Shown here: positions 16,119-23,771 of the stretch, piece after piece | Layout of the letters: the number at the start of each line of letters is the position of its first letter | Position numbering within the stretch: position 1 is the stretch's first letter | Assembly (NCBI RefSeq): GCF_014653945.1 | Contig: NZ_BNAU01000010.1 | Coordinates: forward strand, 124,001-188,000 | Direction: 5' to 3' | DNA length: 64,000 bases | From: Amycolatopsis deserti | GTDB lineage: Bacteria; Actinomycetota; Actinomycetes; Mycobacteriales; Pseudonocardiaceae | The notes under the pieces: model-generated | What the model was told of the DNA's origin: nothing | Seen by the model: the letters and a program-made list of their open reading frames with translations, nothing else | The model's database searches: none | Made by a program: the position numbers and the translations under genes

Positions 16119-16520
16119 TCAGCAGCGCGGCAGCATCTCCCAGCCGCGCAGCGTGTCCGCCAGCCCGTCGGTCAGCGCCAGCGCCGCGAGGGCCGCCTCG
16201 TCGACCCACCGGGCGTCTGCCGCGTCGTCGCCCGGGACCAGCTCGCCGCTCTCGATCTCGCAGACGTAGTCGTAGATCTCGTAGCGCCCGCGGATCACGT
16301 GCCCGGCCAGCTCACCCGGCCGGACCACGAGACCGGTCTCCTCACGCATCTCCCGGACCAGGGCTTCACTGTCCGTTTCGCCTGGTTCGACGCGCCCGCC
16401 GGGAATCGACCACAGTCCGCGTCCGGGCTCGTTCGCGCGCTGGACGAGCAGCAACCGGCCCGCTTGATCGTGCAAGATGCCGCCTACGCACCGCACGGGA
16501 ACCGGGCGAATCGCGCTCAT
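16119..16520 (-). CDS. NUDIX hydrolase
   Basis: 133 aa with a complete Nudix box (GGRVEPGETDSEALVREM followed by REETGL) at about residues 41-63, preceded by RGLWSIP. Hydrolyses a nucleoside diphosphate linked to another group. The RANEPGRG substrate loop does not identify the substrate. Convergent with the upstream acyl-CoA synthetase; its start lies 36 nt inside the gap before the next plus-strand gene cluster. Confidence 0.9.
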   Translation of the reverse strand: MSAIRPVPVRCVGGILHDQAGRLLLVQRANEPGRGLWSIPGGRVEPGETDSEALVREMREETGLVVRPGELAGHVIRGRYEIYDYVCEIESGELVPGDDAADARWVDEAALAALALTDGLADTLRGWEMLPRC

Positions 16521-16692
16521 GAGGGCAGCCTAACCCGGTCCCGCCGGACGCGGAGAGTAACCAACCGATTAGATCACAGCCGGACACTGACCCAAGCGCG
16601 GGACTTACCTCCCGTAACCCTGCGGAGTGCGGTACAACGTTACTGGTGAGCTTGCCAGTCCGATGCCGGAGTAAGAGACGGGATTGATCGTT

Positions 16693-16857
16693 GTGAACGC
16701 GAAGAAGATTGCCGGGCTCGTGGGTATCGCGTTGGTGCTGTTCTTCGTGATCGCCCAGCCGGGCAACGCGGCCAACCTGGTCAGCAACATCGTCGACTTC
16801 CTGCGTGAATCGGCCGAGGCCGTCATCACCTTCGTCAGCAACGTGTTCACTTCGTAG
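16693..16857 (+). CDS. 54-aa small membrane or secreted protein
   Basis: GTG at 16693; short basic start (VNAKKIAG), a hydrophobic helix (LVGIALVLFFVIAQPGNAA, with a possible AxA-like cleavage point) and a second amphipathic/hydrophobic stretch (about residues 28-50) ending NVFTS. Codon use (third-position G/C) and composition are protein-like, and the gene fits neatly before the PH-domain gene (21 bp gap). Function unknown. It could be a small membrane anchor partner of the PH-domain protein. Confidence 0.65.
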   Translation: MNAKKIAGLVGIALVLFFVIAQPGNAANLVSNIVDFLRESAEAVITFVSNVFTS

Positions 16858-16866
16858 GCGGCCGGA

Positions 16867-16872
16867 TAGGCT
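16867..16872 (+). promoter_or_regulatory. -10 box for leaderless PH-domain gene
   Basis: TAGGCT ends 6 nt before the ATG at 16879, consistent with a leaderless transcript and with choosing that ATG rather than the TTG at 16876. Confidence 0.45.
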
Positions 16873-16878
16873 GGCTTG

Positions 16879-17439
16879 ATGTTCGCCCCACGGGATCCCG
16901 ACGAGTACCTGCTCGACACCGAGCGGCGCGTGGTTCGGGTCCGCAGGCACTGGGCCTTCCTGGCCTGGGACACCTTCGAGACGATCGCCCTGCTCGCGAT
17001 CTGCGTGATGGTGTCCTACCTGCTGCCACCGTCCCTGTGGGTCGTCCAGAACATCCTCTGGTACGCGGCGCTGCTCGTGGTCGTCGTGTACGCGTTCAAG
17101 GTCATCGAGTGGTGGGTCGAACGCCTGGTGGTGACCGACAAGCGGTTCGTGCTCACCAGCGGCGTCATCACCACCAAGGTCGCGATGATGCCGATCTCGA
17201 AGGTCACCGACCTGACTTACGAGCGCTCGGCGTGGGGCCGGATGTTCGGCTACGGCACGGTCGTCGTCGAGTCGGCCGGCCAGATCCAGGCGCTGAACCG
17301 GATCGAGTTCCTGCCGAGCCCGGAGGAGTTCTACGACACCATCTCCGAGCTCGTCTTCGGTGACAAGCACAAGCAGAGCGAGCGCTTCTCCATGATCAAG
17401 GCCCAGCGCCTGGCGCGTGGCAAGAAGATCGTCGGCTGA
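16879..17439 (+). CDS. Membrane PH-domain protein (bPH2/DUF304 type)
   Basis: 186 aa. A soluble N-terminus of about 35 residues is followed by two membrane helices (about 37-57 and 62-80), then the bacterial PH-like domain (VTDKRFVLTSGVITTKVAMM; ISKVTDLTYERS; YGTVVVESAGQ). Such proteins are membrane-associated and of unknown function. The basic C-terminus (RLARGKKIVG) may contact lipid or nucleic acid. Likely leaderless. Confidence 0.85.
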   Translation: MFAPRDPDEYLLDTERRVVRVRRHWAFLAWDTFETIALLAICVMVSYLLPPSLWVVQNILWYAALLVVVVYAFKVIEWWVERLVVTDKRFVLTSGVITTKVAMMPISKVTDLTYERSAWGRMFGYGTVVVESAGQIQALNRIEFLPSPEEFYDTISELVFGDKHKQSERFSMIKAQRLARGKKIVG

Positions 17440-17481
17440 CACGTCGTTGTGCCTGGTCGGCCGCGTGCCGGCCGGGTAGGC

Positions 17482-17487
17482 GACAAT
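17482..17487 (+). promoter_or_regulatory. -10-like box for PHP phosphatase gene
   Basis: GACAAT lies 7 nt before the ATG at 17495. It fits a leaderless start at 17495 better than at the alternative ATG at 17486. Confidence 0.35.
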
Positions 17488-17494
17488 GATTCCG

Positions 17495-18343
17495 ATGCGC
17501 ATCGATCTGCACACCCACTCCACCGTGTCGGACGGCACGGACACGCCCGCCGAACTGGTGGCCACGGCCGCCGCGGCGGGGCTCGACGTGGTCGCGCTGA
17601 CCGACCACGACACCACGGCCGGCTGGGCGGCGGCGGCCGCGGCGCTGCCGCCGGGACTCACGCTCGTGCCCGGCGCCGAGCTGTCGTGCGTGAGCAGCTT
17701 CGGCGTCAGCATCCACCTGCTGGCGTACCTGTTCGACCCGGCGTCCCCGGCGATCGTGGCCGAGCAGACCCGGCTGCGGCAGGAGCGCCGCACCCGGCTG
17801 CGGGCGATGGCGGTGCGCATGCAGGCCGACGGTCTGCCGATCGACGCCGACGAGCTGCTCGAATCCCTCGGCCCGGACTCCCCGGCCGGGCGGCCGCACC
17901 TCGCGCAGGCCCTGGTGCGGGCCGGGCTGGTGACGAGTGTGGACCAGGCGTTCGCCGAGTACCTGGGCGCCGGCCGCGGCTACTACCTGCCGCGGCAGGA
18001 CACCCCGGTGGAGCGGGCGATCGAGATGATCGCCGAGGCCGGCGGCGTCACCGTGTTCGCGCACCCGTTCGCGCGCAGCCGCGGGCGGATCGTGTCGGCG
18101 GAGTACATCGTCGGGCTGGCGGAGCTCGGCCTGACCGGGCTCGAGGTCGACCACCCCAACCACGACGAGGCCACGCGCGCCGAGCTGCGCGGACTGGCCG
18201 GCGAGCTGGGGCTGGTGCAGACCGGGTCGAGCGACTACCACGGCACGAACAAGACGATCCCGATCGGCGCGGAGAACACCGATCCCGAGCAGTTCGAGGC
18301 GCTGATCGACAAGGCGTCCGGCGCGCAGATCGTGGTGGGCTGA
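17495..18343 (+). CDS. PHP-domain phosphoesterase (TrpH/YciV-like)
   Basis: 282 aa. The metal-binding motifs of the PHP domain are complete: DLHTHSTVSDGTDTP at the N-terminus, LTDHDT, the C-terminal FAHPFAR and SSDYHGTN. TrpH-type members hydrolyse 3',5'-nucleoside bisphosphates or trim short RNAs. An insertion (about residues 105-185) carries the helical domain usual in this family. The MarC gene starts 2 bases after its stop, so the two form an operon. Confidence 0.88.
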   Translation: MRIDLHTHSTVSDGTDTPAELVATAAAAGLDVVALTDHDTTAGWAAAAAALPPGLTLVPGAELSCVSSFGVSIHLLAYLFDPASPAIVAEQTRLRQERRTRLRAMAVRMQADGLPIDADELLESLGPDSPAGRPHLAQALVRAGLVTSVDQAFAEYLGAGRGYYLPRQDTPVERAIEMIAEAGGVTVFAHPFARSRGRIVSAEYIVGLAELGLTGLEVDHPNHDEATRAELRGLAGELGLVQTGSSDYHGTNKTIPIGAENTDPEQFEALIDKASGAQIVVG

Positions 18344-18345
18344 CC

Positions 18346-18975
18346 TTGGCGGTCGCCGACTTCTTCGACGCGAAGCTGTTCCTGGAGGCGTCGATCACGC
18401 TGGTCGTGATCATGGACCCGCCGGGGACCGTGCCGGTGTTCCTCAGCCTGGTGGGCCGCAAGCCGCCGGCGGTGCGGGCGCGGGCGGCGCGGCAGGCGGT
18501 GCTGGTTTCGCTGCTGGTGATCTCGCTGTTCGCGATCGCGGGGCAGGCGATCCTGGCGTACCTGGGGATCGGGGTGCCGGCGCTGCAGGGCGCGGGCGGG
18601 CTGCTCCTGCTGCTCATCGCGCTGGACCTGCTGACCGGCCGCGGCGCGACGAGCGAGCCGAACGTCGTGGAGGACGTGAACGTCGCCCTGGTGCCGCTGG
18701 GCACACCGCTGCTGGCCGGCCCAGGAGCGATCGCCGCGACGATCGTCTTCGTGCGGCAGGCGGCCGGGCACGTGGGCGCCTACGTGGCACTGGCGTGCGC
18801 GATCGTCGCGGTGCACATCGTGATCTACGCGTGCATGCGGTTTTCCGGTGTGGTCATCCGGCTGATCAAGGAAAGCGGTATCACGCTGCTGGCGAAGATC
18901 GCGGGCCTCCTCCTCGCCGCGATCGCCGTGGAGCTGGTGGCGAACTCAGTGAAGGGCTTCATCGACGGCGGCTGA
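18346..18975 (+). CDS. MarC-family membrane protein
   Basis: 209 aa starting at TTG 18346, two bases after the PHP gene stop. Six hydrophobic helices with the family motifs VIMDPPGTVPVFLSL near the N-terminus and PLGTPLLAGPGAIA in the middle. MarC proteins are integral membrane proteins of uncertain function, not proven multiple-antibiotic-resistance determinants. Confidence 0.85.
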   Translation: MAVADFFDAKLFLEASITLVVIMDPPGTVPVFLSLVGRKPPAVRARAARQAVLVSLLVISLFAIAGQAILAYLGIGVPALQGAGGLLLLLIALDLLTGRGATSEPNVVEDVNVALVPLGTPLLAGPGAIAATIVFVRQAAGHVGAYVALACAIVAVHIVIYACMRFSGVVIRLIKESGITLLAKIAGLLLAAIAVELVANSVKGFIDGG

Positions 18976-19227
18976 TGTTCCGCCGCTGGGCGTTCCGCTG
19001 CTCGCGGTGGCCCGCTGAGCCCACATGCTCGGCTGGTTGGGGCCCGTGCCGCGCCAGGCCGCCCTGCCTGGCCCGCCTTGCCCTGCCGGGCCGCCCTGCT
19101 GGGCCTTGCCAGGCCTGACATGCCGGACCAGCCCTGCCCGCCGTGCCCGTCCCGCCCTTGCGGGGAGCCAGCCGCCCCCGCCGCGCCTCGCCTTCCGCGC
19201 CTGTCGCAGGTCGGGCGCGGCCCTGGC
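18976..19227. repeat. Low-complexity GC-rich intergenic tract
   Basis: Convergent gap between MarC and the PPE-like gene. From about 19040 to 19180 it is built of loose repeats of GCCCTGCC, GGCCCGCC and GGGCCGCC. No fixed period was found and no terminator with a T-run is present. The strong strand bias makes spurious reading frames. Confidence 0.45.
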
Positions 19228-20655
19228 TCAGCCGCCGATCACGGGTGGGCTGATGCGGTTCCCGTTCTCGTCGGTACCGCCCTCGTGGCCGAAGATGCTG
19301 TCGGGGTCGTCCTCGAGCAGGTATGCGGGCCGCTCGTGGTCCTTGTCCTCGTCCTTCTTCTGGTTGCCCGCCGCGCCGCCCAGGCCCGCCGCTCCGGAGG
19401 TGCCCGCCTTGCCGGCCGCTCCGCCGCGTCCGGCGCTTTCCGCCGCCGCCCGAGCCCCCGGCTCGCCGACCCCGGCCCTGCGCCCCGCCGCCGGTTCCTG
19501 CCCCGCGGCACCCCCGAGCCGGCCCGCCGCACCCCCGGCGGCGCGCCCACCGACACCCGCCCGCGGCGCGACACCGGCCCGGCCCGCACCCGAACCCGGG
19601 CGCGGCGACGTGCGGGTCTGGTCGGCCTGACCCGGCGCGACCGGCATCATGCCCGCCCCGGCCGATGTCCCCGAGCTGCCGGGAACCGTCGCCGCGGGGG
19701 AGCGGCCCCAGCCACCGCCGCTGTCGGCGAAACCGGTCGTCGGGGCGGCACCGGTGGTCGATCCGGCACCGGGCAGCGGCGTCGTCGGCGGCGCGATGCT
19801 CCCGACGGTCCGCACGCCACCCGGCGAGCCACCCATCGGGCCGACCCCGCCCGAATTCGACGCCACGGTGCTGTCGTTGGCGGCGAACTGCGGGGTCGTC
19901 GTCCCGCCGGTGTCCGGCCGCGCGGTCGGCGTCGCGTACACGGGCTGGGTCGAGCCGCCGGAGTGCAGCATCACGTCCCGCTGCGCCAGCACCGCCGCGG
20001 CCTCCTGCTGGGCCTGGTGCTGGAGCGCGGCCTGGTTCTGCATGTCGTTCATGGTGGCGGTGGCGGCCACCCAGTCCCCACCGGCGAGCTGCTGCCGCGC
20101 GGCGGCGACCGATTCCTCGACCGACCGGCCCGCCGGTTCCGGCATGCTGTTGCGCGCTTGCGACAGCGCCGCGGACGTCTGCGAATAGCGGTTGGCCGAC
20201 AGGAACGCCGCGTCCTTCGAGCTGTCCGCCCAGGTCGCGAGCGTGTTGAAGTAGCCGAAGGCGGTGTTCGCGCCGTCGCCCTGCCAGCCGGCCTGCTCCT
20301 TGGCGACACCCTGCCGGAGCGCGGAGGCCATCTCGCCGAAGGCGTTGCCGAGGTCGTTGACGATGATGCCCTGCTCGTCGACCTCCTCCGGGGAGACGCC
20401 GTCGGTGACCATTTCCTTCAGTTCGTGATGCGACCGGCGACGGTAGTCCTGTTCCGAGGGCGGCAGGCCGTCCCGGTAGCCGCCGCCCTCGGCCTGCAGC
20501 TTCCGCGTGTAGACCTGGCCGGACTTGATCGAGTAGTCGCCCGCGACCTCCCCGGCGTCCGGGCCGAAGAACTTGCCTGCCGACTTCCCCGCGGTTTCGG
20601 CGTAGACCTCCGACTCGTACCGGCGGCGCGAGTAACCGTTGTCGGGCTGCGTCAT
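19228..20655 (-). CDS. PPE/WXG-like type VII secretion substrate
   Basis: 475 aa. The helical N-terminal region of about 200 residues contains a WxG turn (AGWQGDGANTAFGYF) and the long amphipathic helices of PPE/WXG-type proteins (RNSMPEPAGRSVEESVAAAR). It is followed by a Gly/Ala/Pro/Thr-rich, low-complexity middle and a short acidic C-terminal tail (RPAYLLEDDPDSIFG, ending PPVIGG) typical of Pseudonocardiales PPE-like proteins. No signal peptide, as expected for ESX export. The next gene downstream in the window (20677-21408, same strand and 21 bp upstream in transcription) is EspG-like, supporting substrate-chaperone pairing. The EspG gene is transcribed first. Confidence 0.75.
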   Translation of the reverse strand: MTQPDNGYSRRRYESEVYAETAGKSAGKFFGPDAGEVAGDYSIKSGQVYTRKLQAEGGGYRDGLPPSEQDYRRRSHHELKEMVTDGVSPEEVDEQGIIVNDLGNAFGEMASALRQGVAKEQAGWQGDGANTAFGYFNTLATWADSSKDAAFLSANRYSQTSAALSQARNSMPEPAGRSVEESVAAARQQLAGGDWVAATATMNDMQNQAALQHQAQQEAAAVLAQRDVMLHSGGSTQPVYATPTARPDTGGTTTPQFAANDSTVASNSGGVGPMGGSPGGVRTVGSIAPPTTPLPGAGSTTGAAPTTGFADSGGGWGRSPAATVPGSSGTSAGAGMMPVAPGQADQTRTSPRPGSGAGRAGVAPRAGVGGRAAGGAAGRLGGAAGQEPAAGRRAGVGEPGARAAAESAGRGGAAGKAGTSGAAGLGGAAGNQKKDEDKDHERPAYLLEDDPDSIFGHEGGTDENGNRISPPVIGG

Positions 20656-20676
20656 GGCTCCCCATCCTCCCCTGGC

Positions 20677-21408
20677 TCAGCGATGCACCGCGGTGAGGTG
20701 CTGGTTGACCCGGTCCCGCACCCACTGGCCGATGCGCGCCCGGGCGGCCGGCGTGAACGTGTGCCGCTGGGCACCGTCGGGCAGCTGCTCGACCGTGGTG
20801 AAGAACCGGCCGTCGGGTGCGTCGAACCAGGTCAGACGGCCCGCGTCGACACCGCGCACCGAGCACGAGACCACCCCGGCGCGCAGCGGCGGCGCGGCGA
20901 AGTACCGGTCCGCCACGCGCTTCTCCCGCGGCGGCTCCCCACCGCCGAACAGGTCGCCGCCACGCGGCTGCGACACGTAGCTCACCGGCGCGATCCGCAC
21001 CGGCGGCACCTCCGGCAGCGGCTCGAGGAGCTGCGGAAGCACCTGACCCGCACGCAGCTCGCTGAACGTGACGTTGTCACCGGTCTGCCGGCTCAGCACG
21101 CCGTGCTCCCCGGACCACCCGCCGCGCGACAGGATCTGCGCGTCGCTCGTCAGCTCGGCCACGACCTGGGTGACGAGCACCTCCGGGCGCGCCCACAGCC
21201 GCAGCAGGTCCTCGAACTCGGGGTGCAACCGGTTCCGCGACATGCGCCCGAGCCGGTGCCAGTGCTCGAACACGCGGCGCCGTTGCTCGGCCCGCTCGGT
21301 CCGGGTCCCGCTCACGAACGGGACCTTGTGCGGGTAGACGAACCTGCCGAGGCCCAGCTCCTCGTCGAGGATGTCCAGTTCGGCCGGCGCCGTTTCGAAC
21401 GTCAACAC
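20677..21408 (-). CDS. ESX secretion-associated protein, EspG-like
   Basis: 243 aa; GTG at 21408 (VLTFETAPAELDILDEELGL) with a GGGGGC site upstream; an ATG farther upstream is less well placed. Matches the EspG fold family in length and in the N-terminal strand/helix, the central RGGDLFGGGEPPREKRVADR loop and the C-terminal LPDGAQRHTFTPAARARIGQ. EspG proteins are cytosolic chaperones that hold PE/PPE-type substrates for type VII secretion. It lies immediately before the PPE-like gene on the same strand. Confidence 0.8.
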   Translation of the reverse strand: MLTFETAPAELDILDEELGLGRFVYPHKVPFVSGTRTERAEQRRRVFEHWHRLGRMSRNRLHPEFEDLLRLWARPEVLVTQVVAELTSDAQILSRGGWSGEHGVLSRQTGDNVTFSELRAGQVLPQLLEPLPEVPPVRIAPVSYVSQPRGGDLFGGGEPPREKRVADRYFAAPPLRAGVVSCSVRGVDAGRLTWFDAPDGRFFTTVEQLPDGAQRHTFTPAARARIGQWVRDRVNQHLTAVHR

Positions 21409-21494
21409 GCACTGCCCCCTGATCCGAATGCCAACCGCCCAGATCATATGCGCCGCGGGGCGCGGGCGGAGCCGAAAGTGTCGGAGGTGGTGCG

Positions 21495-21500
21495 TACCGT
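21495..21500 (+). promoter_or_regulatory. -10 box for leaderless RecB-type nuclease gene
   Basis: TACCGT ends 7 nt before GTG 21508. The alternative GTG at 21502 would be only 1 nt after it and has its nearest GGAGG 15 nt away, so 21508 is preferred. Confidence 0.45.
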
Positions 21501-21507
21501 AGTGAGC

Positions 21508-22365
21508 GTGGAGCAACTGGGGTTCGAGTTCGCGGTCCAGCCGCGGCGGTTGACGAAGGTGAGCCCGGCGCGGCTGGCCACCTTCGCGGACTGCCCGCGC
21601 CGGTATCGCATGGCCTACCTCGACCGGCCGACGCCGCAGCGTACCGGCCCCTGGGCGCACAGCACGCTCGGCGCGGTCGTGCACAACGCGCTGCGTGCGT
21701 TGTTCGACGTGCCGCCCGCGCGCCGCACGCCCGAGCGCGCCGCGGCGCTGCTGTCGGAGCACTGGCAGGACGCCGGGTTCGCCGACGCCGAGCAGGCCGC
21801 GACGTACCGCGCCCGCGCCAAGCGGTGGGTCGCCGAGTACGTCGAGCACCACGATGTGACCAGCGATCCGGTCGGCCTCGAGCGCTGGGTGTCCGCGCCG
21901 GTGAACCCGGAGCCGGGGCAGCCCGCGTCGATGATCATCGAGGGCCGCGCGGACCGGATCGACCAGCGCGGCGGCGAGCTGGTGATCGTGGACTACAAGA
22001 CGGGCCGCCGCGCGCCGGACGAGTACGAGGCCCGCAGCTCGCAGGCGCTGGCGATGTACGCGGTGGCGGCGGAGCGGACGTTGCGGCGGCCGTGCACGAA
22101 GGTCGAGCTGCACCACCTGCCCAGCGGAACGGTCGCGGAGGCGACGCACACGCCGGAGAGCCTGCGGCGGCACCTGCGCCGGGCGGAGGAGACCGCGGAG
22201 GACGTCCGGCTCGCCACGGACACACTGGAAGCCGGCGGCGACGGCGACGCGCTGTTCCCCGCGCGCCCCGAGCGCCGCTGCAGCTGGTGCGACTTCCGCC
22301 CCAGCTGCGAGGCCGGACAGGCGGCCGGCGCGGCGGCGAAACCGTGGGAGTTGCTGGCGCCGTAG
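21508..22365 (+). CDS. RecB/AddB-type PD-(D/E)XK nuclease
   Basis: 285 aa. Nuclease core motifs are IIEGRADRID, LVIVDYKTGRRA (catalytic D and K) and SSQALAMYAV (QxxxY-like). Four cysteines bracket the domain: one near the N-terminus (FADCPRRYRMAYL) and three at the end (CSWCDFRPSC). This is the arrangement that holds a 4Fe-4S cluster in AddB-type nucleases. No helicase domain is present. It probably acts in DNA repair, alone or with a helicase. The last 20 codons are duplicated downstream (see 22402-22473). Confidence 0.88.
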   Translation: MEQLGFEFAVQPRRLTKVSPARLATFADCPRRYRMAYLDRPTPQRTGPWAHSTLGAVVHNALRALFDVPPARRTPERAAALLSEHWQDAGFADAEQAATYRARAKRWVAEYVEHHDVTSDPVGLERWVSAPVNPEPGQPASMIIEGRADRIDQRGGELVIVDYKTGRRAPDEYEARSSQALAMYAVAAERTLRRPCTKVELHHLPSGTVAEATHTPESLRRHLRRAEETAEDVRLATDTLEAGGDGDALFPARPERRCSWCDFRPSCEAGQAAGAAAKPWELLAP

Positions 22366-22401
22366 GGGGTTGGTGGGGGCCGGGTGGTGCGTGTGTGGGG
22401 G

Positions 22402-22473
22402 TTTTGCGCGGCCTGCGGGGCCGGTCGGGCGGTCGGTGCGGCTGCGAGGTCGTGGGAGCTGTTGGCGCCGTAG
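22402..22473 (+). repeat. Decayed copy of the 3' end of the preceding nuclease gene
   Basis: Codons at 22414-22473 read CGAGRAVGAAARSWELLAP then TAG. The real gene ends CEAGQAAGAAAKPWELLAP then TAG (22306-22365). Both are 60 nt and the offset is 108 nt; weaker similarity extends a few codons upstream (GFCAAC versus DFRPSC). A third, shorter echo (GACGCCGTAGGGG) follows at about 22483. This indicates a tandem duplication that has drifted. Confidence 0.6.
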
Positions 22474-22603
22474 AGGGTTGTTGACGCCGTAGGGGGGTTG
22501 TGGGCGGGGTAGCGGTAGCGCTTGGGTCCCCGGTGCGGGTGGTCCCGCTTCTGTCCCTCGCTGGCATGGTGGAATCCTCGGTACCGGTCGAGGAGTGAAC
22601 AGG

Positions 22604-22936
22604 GTGAGCGACGACATGACGGACACCGAAGAGCTGGCACTGGCCCCGGCGCGCGGCCGGAGCCGGGCGGCCCGGTGGTGGCGCGGGTTCACCGGCTCGC
22701 TGGCGGCGGGGCTCGTCGCGCTCGCTGTGCTCGTTTTGGGCGCCGGGTTGTTGTGCGCCTTCCTCGACGTGCCTGGGCCGGGCGTCGCGCCGATGATCGC
22801 TCATCCGGTGGCCGCCGTGCTCGCCCTGCTCGCGCAGCGCGTCGCGGATCGGAAGGACGGGCCTCTCGCCGGGGTCGCCGGGCTCGTGGTCCTCGCGATC
22901 GTCGCCGTCGCGCTGTGGACCTTCTGGTGGGCCTGA
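22604..22936 (+). CDS. Small membrane protein, two to three helices
   Basis: 110 aa from GTG 22604 (VSDDMTDTEELALA), with GAGGAG 10 nt upstream; GTG 22595 is an alternative. Polar N-terminus of about 30 residues, then three hydrophobic stretches (LAAGLVALAVLVLGAGLL; APMIAHPVAAVLALLA; AGVAGLVVLAIVAVALW) ending WTFWWA. No recognised family. Convergent with the following hydrolase gene, 4 bp between stops. Confidence 0.7.
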   Translation: MSDDMTDTEELALAPARGRSRAARWWRGFTGSLAAGLVALAVLVLGAGLLCAFLDVPGPGVAPMIAHPVAAVLALLAQRVADRKDGPLAGVAGLVVLAIVAVALWTFWWA

Positions 22937-22940
22937 ACCG

Positions 22941-23771
22941 CTAAGCCAGCCACTCCCGCCAGGCGCGGAGCAACACCCGCAGCAACGCGGCCGGGTTCTC
23001 GGTGTTCGGGGAGTGCCCGGCGCCCCGGATGAGTTCGAACGGCGCGCCCAGCCGCGCGGCCATCTCGCGCTGCGACGCCACGCTCCAGGCGTCGTCCCAC
23101 TCGCCGGCGACCACCAGCGTCGGGACCCCCGTCGCGGCCAGCTCCGCCACCAGGTCCGGCTCGGTCCGCAGACCGTCCGCCATGCCCAGCAACCCCACCG
23201 GACTGGACGCCAGGAACCGCATCCGCAGGAACTCCTTCAGGTCCGCCGGCATCGCCGCCCACAGCGGCGACCGCGCGCTCACCTGCTCCCGTACCCGGTA
23301 CACCTCGTCCAGCCCGGACGCCCGCAACACCGGCTCACCCGCCCCCAGCGCCCGCCGCCGGGGGCCGTCGGGCAGTTCGCCGGGTCCGCTGTCCAGCAAC
23401 GTCAACCCCACGACCGGCGCACCCGCCAGCACCGCCGCCCGCGCGACCAGCCCGCCGTAGGAATGGCCGAGAAGCACCACCGGCCCCTCGACGTCCGCGA
23501 CCAGCTCGGCCACCACGGAACCCAGCGCGGCCGGCAGATAAGCCTTCTCGTCCGGCGGACCGGGCGACTCGAACTGGCCCGGCAGGTCGATCGCGATCGC
23601 CCGGAAACCACCGTCCGACAAGCCGTCCAGCAGCGGGGCGAAGTCCTCTTTGGACCCCGTGTACCCGGGCACGAGAACGGCGGTCGCCGTCGCGGGAGCC
23701 GGCGTGCGCAGCGCCGCCAGACCCCGCAGCCGCACCTTCTCGGCGCCGTGCGGCGTCAGCTGACCGGTCAC
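22941..23771 (-). CDS. Alpha/beta hydrolase
   Basis: 276 aa; the GTG at 23771 overlaps the stop of the PQQ-propeller gene by 4 bases. Fold landmarks are VLVPGYTGSKEDFAPLL (oxyanion region), the nucleophile elbow GHSYGG, Asp in VVAGEWDDAW and the catalytic His in IRGAGHSPNTENP. Cytosolic esterase or lipase-like enzyme, substrate unknown. Translation coupling to the membrane-anchored propeller protein suggests a shared process. Confidence 0.88.
   Translation of the reverse strand: MTGQLTPHGAEKVRLRGLAALRTPAPATATAVLVPGYTGSKEDFAPLLDGLSDGGFRAIAIDLPGQFESPGPPDEKAYLPAALGSVVAELVADVEGPVVLLGHSYGGLVARAAVLAGAPVVGLTLLDSGPGELPDGPRRRALGAGEPVLRASGLDEVYRVREQVSARSPLWAAMPADLKEFLRMRFLASSPVGLLGMADGLRTEPDLVAELAATGVPTLVVAGEWDDAWSVASQREMAARLGAPFELIRGAGHSPNTENPAALLRVLLRAWREWLA

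Noticed and set aside
19078..21501. Upstream extension of the RecB-type nuclease frame through the PPE/EspG region
   Set aside because: The extension is the antisense of two real genes. The nuclease start is fixed near 21508 by its domain boundary and -10 box.
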